From: Lentinula raphanica
Taxonomy: Eukaryota > Basidiomycota > Agaricomycetes > Agaricales > Omphalotaceae
Direction of reading: 5' to 3'
Assembly (NCBI GenBank): GCA_027919835.1
Contig: JANVFP010000022.1
Location: 1 to 64,000 of the forward strand
DNA: 64,000 bases
Position 1 is the stretch's first letter, and each line of letters opens with the position of its first letter. The notes beneath the pieces are model-generated. The model saw only the letters and a list, made by a program, of their open reading frames with translations. It searched no databases and had not been told where the DNA came from. This document shows, piece after piece, positions 20,097 to 31,505 of this stretch. The position numbers were made by a program, and so were the translations under genes.

Positions 20097-20845
20097 ATGA
20101 ATCACCCATACAGTGGGGCTGCCAGTTACATCTATGCAAACGAGGTTCGTTCGTGACGCATTTACTCACTTTTAAACCAATATCGCTAAACCATGTCGAA
20201 GCACCAAAATGACGACGAATCAGAGACCGGTGTATACCTCCATATGAAAAGCTTCATACCTGTCTGTATGCTGTCTTCGTCTTCGTCATCCTCCGCTGAC
20301 ACCGATCCTTCAAGATAATCGCAGATGACCCCAGTTCGATCCCCCACTCTCCTTCCACCGCATACACAGACACAGTCCCTCGCTCCCTCACATCGTCTTT
20401 GATGGGCTCCTCGACCGGGAGAGCTCAACGTGCTTACGTGCCTTCGAACAACTGGAACATGAAATTCGTGAGCAGTCCTCGGGATGGTAGCCTGACGACA
20501 CCGAGTTATCCCCGAAGTGATGAGAATAGACTTTATACTCATACCCATACGAGATGGGACTCTATCACACAAGGCGTATACTCGTCGAGGCCGAGTCGAG
20601 AAATCGATCCTCAGTCGAGTTTTGTGGATTTCCGACAGCAGCAACAGCCGCGGCAGCGGGTATTTTGGATTGAAAAACGGAAGGATGCCAGTCCTAAACG
20701 CGGTTTTTGGAGTTTGAATCTACGGGTAAGCCTTGGACGCGTTCAATGACTATTCGGTTTTAATCAATAATGTCACCTACAGCGGCGGATATTGAACACT
20801 TTTCAGAGGTTACGCCGGCTGTGGACCCGCGAACCAGACAGTTGA
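20097..20845 (+). CDS. Short hypothetical gene, tentative three-exon model
   Basis: Tentative join of 20097-20144 (MNHPYSGAASYIYANE), about 20315-20725, and about 20783-20845. The middle exon is Ser/Arg-rich (STGRAQRAYVPSNNWNMKFV, then SRPSREIDPQSSFVDFR). The last exon adds a very basic tail (RRRILNTFQRLRRLWTREPD) after a good donor (gtaagc) and acceptor (cctacag) and ends at TGA 20845. No signal peptide, TM segment or domain is recognised. The support is only that splice sites and phase join into one open frame; the second-exon acceptor is a guess. Confidence 0.4.
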
Positions 20846-21060
20846 TGTATTTCCCTGGGGCCTGAGTGTTTTCCCGATAACTTATTGGCATTGGATATCT
20901 TGTTCTTGTTCTTGTTGTAAAAAAGAGGCGTAGGTTATACCTCGTGAAAGTCGAGCGGGCTCATGTACATCGTGAAAACCGCAGGCAAGCGAATGCTTTG
21001 AATAGATATCGTGAAACCAACTGGAGAGTCTTCCGAAGAGAGCTGAGAAAGGCTGAGAAG

Positions 21061-21110
21061 AGTCACAGGAGGTCACAGGAGGTCACAGGAGGTCACAAGG
21101 AGTCACAAGG
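21061..21110. repeat. 10-bp tandem repeat, five units
   Basis: Five decamers of consensus ggtcacagga, with further scattered gtcac copies to 21141. Lies about 100 bp upstream of the Zrg17-like start codon, so it is within its promoter or 5' UTR. Confidence 0.85.
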
Positions 21111-21214
21111 TCCCACTGGTCACGATAAGAAGTCACAGGAGTGACTGTCCAATTAAGGGAAGAGAATCATCCTACTCCGGACTCTAACAGCGCATATAGT
21201 TTTTCAACGAGAGA

Positions 21215-24139
21215 ATGGAGAACACCTCGATGATCAGCAACGGAGGAAGGATACATAGACGAAAGTCCAGTAAAGATGATGATGATCTTACCACGGATGT
21301 TATACCGACGTTGGTCGTCAATGTGGATGACGGCCTACGAGGTTCAACTTCCTCTTCTTCAACACCTCCCTCGTCGCCGTCACCGATACCGACTAGACGT
21401 GCACCTCCTCCTCCTTCCTCTCCTCGGTCTCCGCTCTCGCCTCGGTCCTTACACGCGCCTACATCATCTCTTACGACCTCCAACCTACCCACTCGTACCC
21501 GAGTTCAATCAACACCAGGACTATCAGGTCACTCGCGGTCAATGTCAACGTCGATGTCGATCATGGTTCCACCGCCTCCTGGACAGAGTGAGATTGCGAA
21601 TGCGACTGGGTCAGCTGGACTCGCACCCTCTGGAGGTGGTTCTTTTAGATTTGGAGGACAGGCTCTGAGGACACCACATTCTGCCTCTGGTCCATTTCGA
21701 ACGTCGGTGTCGTCTCCTCAGAGTCTAAGTGGACATTCGAGGACGCGATCTATTTCAACGCCTTACTCACCTCCCCTGCCCTCTCCGCTCTCCTTCTCCT
21801 TTCCAACAAGTTCACAACATCAACAGCAACAAAATCCAAAGTCGACTGTCGTTGATTTGAACCATGAACCGAACCAAGCTCAAAACGCGAACCACAGTCG
21901 TCGTCATTCGAGGCTGCACTCCAGAAACTTATCCATCTTTTTTCCCCGACCCGGTTCGTTACCGTCAAACACGATAAACGAAGATGGTTCGCAGGAGCTC
22001 GAGTTCCCTGCTTCCTCTCCATCAGACATCGAAGCCCTCCCGATTCCTTCCGCAGGGTCAAGCGTTAGCTTCCCCGGCCAAAGACAGTCTGCAAAGTCTC
22101 TGCAAACACCTCTAGGCGCAAACTTCACGTTTGGCGGACGCCCTCCATCAGCAAATGGGCTACCTGCGCCTCCGTTGATGTCAATGTCCAACGGACCGTC
22201 GTCAGCGAGTTCGACGAGCTCAAGAAGAGGACATCATCATAAACACTCCCTCTCTCACAACTTCTTCTCATTTCTGGAACCGGGATCTAATACGAACGGT
22301 GTAGGACATGAACAAGACCTCGAATCGGAATTATATACACAACCTACACCTACACCGATGAGTCCCTGGAATCCTATCTCTCCCTTTCCTCAAAGTGCCA
22401 ACGGGATGAACCCTCCGAGGATGGGTCATTCCAAGTCTGCTTCCAGTTCCTATGCCCATTTTCCGCCTACGCCTACCTTTCCACCACCTCCCTCCGTCTC
22501 TGTCTCTGCACCTATCAGTGGTGACTCATCTCCAAACATCGCTTCCCACCCCTTCGCTCAAACTCTCGCTCTCCCGTTCACTCTTTTCCAATTTCTCCTC
22601 GGCTCCTTTCTCTGGGTCTCCGGCCAACAGATTGGCTCCCTTGGTACCACCGGTTTGGGATATTGGGTCGTATTCGATGCTCTTGGCGTCGGTGTTGGTG
22701 TTGGGATGAGGAGATGGTTTGGTGAGCAACGGAGTAAAGCCGGAGGTGGGGAAAGTGTGTTGAGGAGACCATATGGGTCAGTTTATCCATCTCTGTCTTG
22801 GTGTTGCTGAATTGTTGTTTTGCCCTTTCCAGAAACGCCCGAACCGAGACTGTACTGCAGTTCGCTCAATCGGTGTATCTGATGTTCGCGTCTGTTTATG
22901 TGTGCAAGGAGACGGTTGAGCATGTACTCTTGAGTGCTGGCAGCGATGCTCATCATCATCATCATCACGGAGACCATGAGGAGGACATCATCATAGATGG
23001 TGTACATGGTTTATTGGCAGGGATAGAATTCCCCTATGTGTTGGCTTCCATAGCCTTTTGCAGTATCATCTTCTCAGCTCTGGTATTCGACAATCATGCG
23101 AATTTGGTTGAGGGTGAGTTTTTTTTGCTGGTCTTGTTCGAACTGTGAAGGAGTCTTCCTGCTTTCTTACTTGCTTTATGTTTAGTCACCGGAAACCAAA
23201 TACCCTCTTTACCCTCTCTCATTCAATCTCTTTTCTCTTATTTCAAGTCTATCACCAACTGGAGTCCAAGCTCAAGCTCCAACTCTACCAACTCGCGACC
23301 ATATTCCTCACCGACATCGACCGTCGGAACGATCCTATCTAACCCATACGTCCTCTTTCCTCTCATGATCTGCGTAGCGATCTGGTGTGGCGGCTTGGAG
23401 TTGGGATTGGACGTGTGAGTGTTTCATCGTGACTTTGCAAAAGGGAAAGAATTAAAAAAAAACTAACCACTTGTAGATCCCACCACCGGACATTTGACCT
23501 CCTCCTTGCGGGACTGATCACCGTGATCACCTTCAGAGTGTCGTACGATGCCTCGGTCGTGCTTGGCACTGTTTTATTGCAGACTGCGCCGAAACGGATC
23601 GGGCGTGGGTCTCCTGTGTTAGGAGGAGGGTTAGTAGGAGGAGGGTTAGTAGGAGGAGGAGAAGGACGTATGGAGAAGTTCTTGCGAGCCATGAAAGACG
23701 TACGTCTTTTTTTTGCTACTTCGTTCTTCATTCTTCGCTCGCTCACAAATCTATAATCTACCTATCCTTTTTGACCCATCACGATGTGCAACAGATCTCC
23801 CGCCATCCCCAAGTCATCCACCTACCCGCACCCCATATCTGGCAGTTCACACCGACTCCTGTTGGCTCCCAAGTCGGCTCCCTCACCCAAACCCAAACCG
23901 CGGGACGGACGATGGCGAGAGAACACATGGTGGTGACGCTCGAGCTTCATGTCAGACGTGATCTGGCGGACGAGGACGTGTTACGGCTCACGAGTTGGGC
24001 TTGGGAGAAGGTTGTGCGAGCGTTGACTGGTGTTGCGAGTAGTGGTGGTCTGAATGGAGTGGGAGGTGGTGTGGTAGGAGGAGGGGAAGGAGAGGGTGGC
24101 GTGAAGGCTGATGTTACGGTGGGGATCGTGAGAGGATAG
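21215..24139 (+). CDS. Cation diffusion facilitator, Zrg17-like zinc transporter subunit
   Basis: Exons 21215-22776, 22833-23113, 23186-23414, 23477-23699 and 23795-24139 join to 879 residues. The first 440 residues are Ser/Pro-rich and probably cytosolic. Then come the membrane segments LPFTLFQFLLGSFLWVSGQ, YWVVFDALGVGVGVGM, LQFAQSVYLMFASVYVCKET, a His-rich loop (AHHHHHHGDHEED), FPYVLASIAFCSIIFSALVF, YVLFPLMICVAIWCGGLELG, and TFDLLLAGLITVITFRVSYD. A C-terminal cytosolic domain follows (REHMVVTLELHVRRDLADED). The layout fits Zrg17, which in yeasts pairs with Msc2/Cis4 to load zinc into the ER/Golgi. The H/D-X3-D metal sites of active CDFs are not clearly present, as in Zrg17. Gly-rich GGGLVGGG repeats in the tail come from local DNA repetition. 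Confidence 0.8.
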
Positions 24140-25187
24140 AGATCATTGAAAGGCAGGCTGGGACCAGTTTGATTTCGTTTGGTTCAACTATGAATTCGTT
24201 TGACTTTTGATCTTATTTATGTACACTACATACTCACCTCATTCTTTTAGGTCAGTAATGATATAAGAAGCCTTGAAGCTTTACTACTCAATACTCAATC
24301 TTCAATAGTAACAGACATTGGATCGCTCGCCACTAAGTACTGGAATTTCACTTTACTACTTATGTGCCAGAGAAGACTAGGAGAGAGTTTGACTCCATCG
24401 TGTAGTTCCTTCATCGCCTCATCGCCCGCCGCCAAGAGGACGCATAATCGCATACGATCCTGTTGTTTGATTGTTGGGTGAGTTACCAAGTTGCTGAAAC
24501 TGTGAAAGGCTTTGTTGTTAACCCTGTCACTGATCTAATGAGTCGATCCTGATTCTTCCTAATCCCAACCATGAAATATTTGTCCGCGTTATCTCATCTT
24601 GATGAGGTGAGTAATTGTAATTTTATGAGCGAAATGCTGGGCTAAGAGTTTACTGTTTATTTGAGAGAGATTTCCTAAAGTCATCAGTTGGGAAGAGCCA
24701 CAACTTGAAACGATGCCATTCATCACCATTGAGTGATTTCGTGATTGTATCATCGCGAGTCTCGTTAAAAGGAACAGAGAAATCCTGAACGCTCACCATA
24801 GACTTGCAATAATCTGCCATCCATCATCCCACCAAACGTTTACAACAAACCACAAACCATGCGTCTTATCATCCTTTGGGATATGGAGTCTACTCTCTTT
24901 CAAGTGCATATGAATCGACGAGACCAGTCAGACTCGAGGATGACTCGGAGACTCCTCCTACCAGTATGCCTCAAAAATAGTTCAAGAATTCAACTTCCTA
25001 GTTGTATGTGATGATTGCGCTTTCCAATGTTGTAAACTAACCCAACCAACACATAGGAGAGTAAGATTAGACCGAGGTTGGGAATAGGTTCTTGCTTTCG
25101 GCGGAAAAGTGCATGGTAAATTACACACATTTGAGGAAATCAAGTTTACATGCAAAATATTCCTACTGATACAAGTACAATTCAATT
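24140..25187. other. Convergent intergenic region, no gene seen
   Basis: Lies between the 3' ends of the Zrg17-like gene and the RdRP. AT-rich, with only short open frames. Confidence 0.5.
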
Positions 25188-28100
25188 TTACATACCATTG
25201 TTTCGAGCAATTGCCTCTCTCGCCGCCCGGAATTCTTTGATAGCTTCACGTGTAGCTCCATATGCAATCCACCAAAAGCTGTGTGCGCCATAGACTGGAT
25301 CTTCCTGTTGCACATACATTGTTGCTAAATTCAAAGAGCACACTGCTCGGGTGAGATACTCCGATGGTCCAAACTTGCCTGATAATGTGTTATAGATCCC
25401 TTCAACCAACACATTTGTTTCCTCTCGTAGCTTCCGTATGTGTTCATTACGAATTGATGTTGAGATTCCTGCACTATAACGGATTGTCCCCACCAGAGCC
25501 TCCTCCTCTGAGAGCAAATGAGATTTGCTATGGCCAATGTTATGAGCGGAGCAGATGCGTTGAAGATCAGTACAATATTGGACAAACATTTTCTGTGCTT
25601 GAACAATATTGCTCTGTCCTGCATGCTTCATGGCTGAATCTATCAATGGTTTGACCCTTCGGTGGATGCTAGCATACAGTGAATCTGAGGGAATACTGAT
25701 TGAGCTCATCTGTGCAATAAGCTCTTCCACAGACATATCCTCTTTCAGTGTTGGAATTTCTGGGTGAGAATATTGGCCATCTTTAAAATCAGATAGGTCT
25801 GAGAGATCTATAGCCCTGAACAATTTCCCAAGTGCTCGTTGACTGTGATAATACTTTGTGTCATCAATCACCACCATTGACTCTGGGGCATACCAGTCTG
25901 GTAGTCGGTTATTATACATGTTCTTTCTTGGGATGCTGCCAAAGTTCACAGGTCTTCCAGTTTTTGGATAGTCAACTGCCTGACTATGAAGGTCAGCTAG
26001 TTGTAAACATCTTCTATCCAGGATCCCTTCAGGACTTGAATCAGCCAGGACACGCCATGTCAGTGCAACTTGACTAATTGCCTATTACTCTGTAAGTAGC
26101 TGGAAATATTATTTTGAGAAGAAAAACTAACATTTGATAAGATAAATTGTATGACAAACTCTGCAATATCAAGCAGACTGCAAGGTCGGGAGAGCTGTAC
26201 ACGAGCACTAGGCTTGTAAAGGCTGGGTTTCTGGATCTGTGATGGTAGAAGATTGAACTTGGGCAAGTCTTCAAGTGAGATCAGATCATATTCATCCCCA
26301 TCCAAGTCACCTCCACCTAATGCAGATTCAATGGGACGGTCACCTAAAGTATTATCAATATATTTTTGCATTAAGACTGTATAAACTGACTATGCACCTT
26401 TTGTTGAAAATACTATAGTATTCATCATTGGTTCATGCAGGAAGACTGAACCCTGTCTAGGTTGGATCGCAGTCACCAATTGAATGTCTCCTGGATGAAT
26501 TGCAGGAGAACGTGAAATTAGGCAGGGTCCACTTAAGAATCGCTGCTCATTGCTGTTTTTCTCTTTAATGCAAACAGAAATTTCATTGGGACCAAGTTCT
26601 TGGAAGATGTCAGCTATACCAACAAGGTTGTATGCTCCAGGAACTGGGATGCGAGCTTTGAAAATGCAAAGTAATGAACATGATATTCAAGAGAAGAACT
26701 GAAAAACATACCGCGATATTTAACATCACGGAGCACATGTTGTACTCCAAGGTTCAGGACTTGTTTGGAGAAATCATCAATTCCAAACTGTGCACAATCT
26801 TTCATTATATCTGGAAGGCGGAATGAAGATCCCAAGCCATTGATGAGGAAGAAATGGCTTGCAGTCTGAAATGACTGCATGGCCTGATGAGCTTCTGTGA
26901 TTGCAAGATCTTGGTAATATTTGAAAGTTTCATATGGTACACCTAGTCCCTCCAGCAGAATAATAAGAGGCCGGTTCAAATAGAATCTGGATACAATTAG
27001 TCATGAGTATCAAGTTGCTTTCTTAGACTGATTCTCATTATACATACTGTGTGGGTTTATCAAAGACCTGTGCAATTTCTAGCTTCTTTGAAGGTGCTCC
27101 AATGAACTTGATCATTGAAGGTCTGAGACCAATGGTCAACCCCTTCAACCTATAGTCAATACTCAATATTCCTTTTGCCCCTAGATAACGGATCTGTATT
27201 GCTCTTGGATAATCTGAAAGGTTCTTCTTTCTGGGATTCATCTCTGCATATATTTTCTTTGCAAATTCAGGAGACATTGTTCCAACACCATCAGTGAAGT
27301 TCCACTTATTTCCACTTGGATCAACAACTTCTATATCAGCAAGCTGCTGCACCTCTTCAATTTCTGTAATACTAGGATTTGTTGCAGTAAATGCTTGACT
27401 GATTCTGGCTGCATAACGTGCTGGGCAGTGCATCAGTTGTTTGTCAAAACTGAGCCCTGAAAATGAACCTAAACTCTTGATGATAGTTGTAAATTCCACA
27501 ATTTCCCCCTTTTCTTTGAATGGTGTCATGAACCAGACTGCATGGTCCTTCAATGAAGACTGTGAATATCCAAGGAAATAAAATGGACGTCCACCAATGA
27601 TCAATGTCTTCTCTGGCCTGTGATCATATGGGTGCCTTGTATATCCTGCAGACATAAAAGGGAATATCCTCTGTATCAAATATGCCCTACCATTGACTTG
27701 GTGGTCATAATGAATAGGCATTCGTTTGTCATCTAAAAAACTAACACGGATAAAATACTGGTGGTGTGGGTGTTCAAAAGATCTGACAACTCTGTTTGAA
27801 CGCTCAACCATTGGTCCTGCAATAGAGATTGCAGAAGGCATGATTTCAACATGGAGACAATAAAATAAGCTGTCATCCATATGATGCTGGTACAAGGGAG
27901 ACAAGATATGATCATAAGTGCGAATGCATTGTCGAAAACATTCCACAAGTGTTTTTGAGTTTTGGATTGGATCCCAATAAAGGTCCAATGCCTTCTGTCC
28001 AAAATCTAAAAAGACACTGGAAATAAAACTCTGTCTCCATTCGCCTTTTGTGCGGGCCTTCTTTTCAAGGTTTCTGACCATTGGACGAAGACAGAAAAGT

Positions 28101-29131
28101 TCCATAGGATCAGCACAATGTCCATGCAAGAGAGAATCAAGTTGACATGCAATGTCAAAACTGAGTTTAGGAAGCCAGTTATTGAATGACTCCAGATTGT
28201 ACTTTGAAAAGAGGCACCGGTATGAAGTAGTTGTATACTCAAAATCTTCAATGGGTACATTCAAGAGTCCATTAATGGCTGCCTGATGCTGAAAATCACT
28301 GGGGCCATCTTCAGAAGCAAATATTAGGCAAAGTGAGAGTGAGGTGTATGGTGCAACATTCTCATGAGGATCTCCATTTGAGTCCAGCAATGGGAGTGCA
28401 GGCAAACACAGATTTGGAACATAGTCTCCCATGAAATATGTATCTGGGTCAACCTCTTCTTGGAATGAAGGTGGGGTATAAAGTGAAAAGAATGCTACAG
28501 GTTGTATAGCATCATATGAGTTGAGCGTGATAGAGGAAATCTGGGAATATTGCATGAAGACATGGTAGGAGTGGACACAGATATCTATCTGGGATTTGTT
28601 GATATCAAAGGACAATGCAGCATGTGGTCGACAGTGATAATCCCATTCTATGGAGAATGTCTGGTCACGGCATTCCCAGCCAAACTGCAGTCTGGATATT
28701 TTTATAGTAGATGTCTGCCACCTCCACTGTACAGAGTGGTAAGTGGCTGCCTTGGCAGAAGCATGAACTGCTTGGTTGGGGTCAATATATGGAGAGTGGC
28801 AAATCTTGAGCATTGTGGCCCCAGAAACACTCAAAGGCCTAGTGCTCTTCCTAAACTTTACTTGCTTTGTCCTGAGCATCACAGGCATCAGTGGAATATC
28901 ACCACCATACATTTGGAGAAAGCTCTCTCCAACGTCTTCAGATGGTAAAGTGAGAATCCCAGACCCATTGTTCCGCTTCCAAGTCCCTCTCCTTCCAGGT
29001 TGGAACAGTCGAACATGGAAGTTTAGAGGATCAACAGGGCTGAATATTGGTCGATGCAGCTCTTTGGCAAGGACAAGGATAGTGTCCTGCTGTGTGGCAG
29101 AGAAATCAATATTGTGCATAAAGATATCCAT
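25188..29131 (-). CDS. RNA-dependent RNA polymerase of the RNAi pathway (QDE-1/RDR family)
   Basis: Cell-encoded RdRP that converts single-stranded into double-stranded RNA for Dicer, used in quelling and transposon control. The large first exon (27038-29131) includes VKFRKSTRPLSVSGATML, LVPIED-type conserved blocks, WNFTDGVGTMSPEFAKKIY, AIQIRYLGAKGILSIDYRL and LRPSMIKF. Following exons give RPLIILLEGLGVPYETF, LNLGVQHVLRDVKYR, ARIPVPGAYNLVGIADI, SRSPAIHPGDIQLV and the catalytic loop GGGDLDGDEYDL (Asp residues at 26288-26308), the D-X-D-G-D signature of the family. The last exon runs from about 26071 to 25188. The total is about 1,200 residues with several 50-60 bp introns. Every conserved block is in frame and no lesion was found, so the gene looks functional. 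It lies 17 kb from the young copia element. Confidence 0.93.
26288..26308 (-). other. RdRP catalytic D-X-D-G-D motif
   Basis: Codes for DLDGDEY, the metal-binding aspartates of the double-psi beta-barrel catalytic core. Confidence 0.93.
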
Positions 29132-30247
29132 GGCTAGGGAGATATGGACCTGAACTCATACTACACCTGTGGCGTTGGTTTATAAGAGCAATGATAGGCT
29201 ATGATCTGTCGCATAATCTGCACATCCGAGGCGTCACTTGACAAGTGGTTTTCCATCGAAGATTCTGGCTTCTGCTCTAAATCAGTAAAGCAGACCTTCC
29301 AGATATCTGATTGAGACTAACTTAGCTGATGAACATATGAGACATGTGGCAGAGTGTAAGCTGACTGCTGCGGCTGCATGCTCTAGCCTCTAAGAAGCTC
29401 TAAAATAAGAGCGAAGTTAGAGCGAAGTTCGATATGTATTACGAACTTTGAGTGACAAGGCTGCGCATTCCAACTTCTCAGGCAATATCATGGCTTGAAA
29501 TTTGCTATCTCATGAGCTCAACGCACCTAAGCTTCGCAATCTTGCTCATCACAAACAACGCTTGTGGGAGTGTCCAGACTCCAATAGCAAGGAGGGTTCT
29601 CCAGCGGTTACATGAAGTTACTTGAGCGCCTATTTTGTGTACTCCGCCTGCCTCCTCTGAGAAACTGTTATGGCTTCCAACGCTAGCCAATACTGCCAGC
29701 GAAACCTTGAGGAGGTAGGAATAGGTGCCATCTATATATAGCACATACTCATCGCCGACTCGCTGGCAAGAGTTGCCAAGAGGTCCAGGAGTCTGATGCT
29801 TTTTTCCCTCTTACCTGTGGCATCCATATATCTATGCAGCAGAGTCCCAAGCAGGGCCCACCTCAAGTCGATGAAACAGTGTCAGACTAGGCCACGCACC
29901 CGCTGGCCAGCCCCCATCGATGCATCCATAGCGCGACTGTGAGGAAATTACTCTCCCTAGGAGTCGTTGAATGCACTGTTACCGTCTGTGAGTCGTGATT
30001 CTGAAAATCGCTCGCCTCATCAGCTTAGATTAGCAGGTTAGTGCGGGATTTATCTTTATCATCGAGAGCTAGGCTTGTATAAAAACCCGAAGAGAAATGT
30101 TCAATTCCCTTAGTGGAATCTGCTGGCAGCTCCCCTCACATCGTACGAAACCGCCGACGACACCGTCGTAACGCCTTCAACCTCTAAAACTTTCAACTTC
30201 GTCAACCTCTTCATTCGATATCCTCCCTTTGCCATTCTACAGCAACA
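29132..30247. other. Divergent intergenic region, no gene seen
   Basis: Lies between the RdRP start and the secreted-protein locus. Only weak open frames. The right part is promoter for 30248. Confidence 0.45.
30078..30085 (+). promoter_or_regulatory. TATA box candidate
   Basis: TATAAAAA 170 bp upstream of the ATG at 30248, a plausible core promoter with a long 5' UTR. Confidence 0.5.
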
Positions 30248-31152
30248 ATGCGTCCCATCGTTCTATATCTTGCGTTGGGAAGTCTTCTCTCCACTGTGCA
30301 TTCCAAACCCGTGCCTGTGAGTAATGAATAGAGATGAAAGAAATTGCTGAGCATCTAACGCTTTACCCTGCGATTAGGGCCGCAGATTGGATTCAATCCA
30401 AGAACAAGAACTCGGTGGTGGCGAAACCCTCTCATTCGAGTGCAGCAAAGACTCCTGCCGTAGACAGGCTGTCTCAGGAGCCGCCACGCCCTGATGGTCA
30501 TTGCTGGGTCGAGTTCGCTGGACCATGGAAAGGGCCTGAGTTGAGCCCGCACGTTCACTTGGAGAGGAGCACTAGAAGCCTCCTACCGGTCTTCACAAAT
30601 CTCAGCGACCACCATCTCTACTTATATGGTGCATCACCGCTCGACCTTTCCAGTAGGACCGCTTTGGCCCCTGACAATGCGAACAATGTTGACTTGATGA
30701 AACACGTCTTCAGTATTCAAACTGTGGCGGAGGCCGCACACCACCTCTATTTACACGGTGTACCACCGCTCGACCCTTCCGGCGCGTCCGCTTTGACCTC
30801 CCAATACAGACACTGGCATGGAATTGGGACTGCGGAATACCCAAATCTCGTTGTCGAATGGTTCCATCAAGTTGGTACTCCACTTACTACTGCTTTCTAC
30901 TTTTGGCACCGGCGCACCGATTCGAACGAAGAAACCGAATGTCAGAACGAGGAATCGAAATGTCTCATCGAGCTCAATGTACTTGGACGTGAAATCCGCC
31001 GACTCCCGCCAGATACGTCTTTGAATCCTTCAAAGCTTCATCAGTCGCTTGGTTCTCACATTACCAAACATGATATGACTTTTGTTCTGTTTGCTCTATC
31101 TATGCTTATGCTTATATATCCCATGCCGCTCCTCATATGCTTCTTATGCTAG
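30248..31152 (+). CDS. Secreted protein locus with unresolved reading frame
   Basis: ATG 30248 begins a clear signal peptide (MRPIVLYLALGSLLSTVHSK) ending in PVP just before a gtgagt donor at 30317; an acceptor (cgattag) follows at 30378. Spliced in phase 0, the frame stops after about 38 codons. A different frame is open for about 255 codons to 31152. That frame carries an imperfect duplicated block (HHLYLYGASPLDLSS and HHLYLHGVPPLDPSG, about 130 bp apart) and a hydrophobic C-terminus (FVLFALSMLMLIYPMPLL). Either an extra intron reconciles the frames or the locus is frameshifted. The layout resembles the secreted gene at 18400. No family was recognised. Confidence 0.45.
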
Positions 31153-31505
31153 ACTCCTGTATGCTATAATAAACCACGCTCGTGTATCCGATAACTTCTT
31201 AGGTTCTCTTGCAATCTGTACACTGCAATTAATCGATCATGACCTACTTCGAAGTTTGTCCAGGCTAACTTGGGCTGTGTTTCGTTTAGTCTTATCATGA
31301 GTATCTCAGTGACTCGCAACAGACTCTATATACATAGTCTTAGCAATTACAGCAACGACATTATGTATACAGTATGTAGATACACTATCTGTTCGCAGCA
31401 AAGAGCTTAGAGTAGTTTGGAAAAGTTCATTGTTAGATTCTAGAATATTCAATCACTTGAGGATATTCCATACGCTGACTGTACGCCGTACGGTGAGTCC
31501 TTTTT

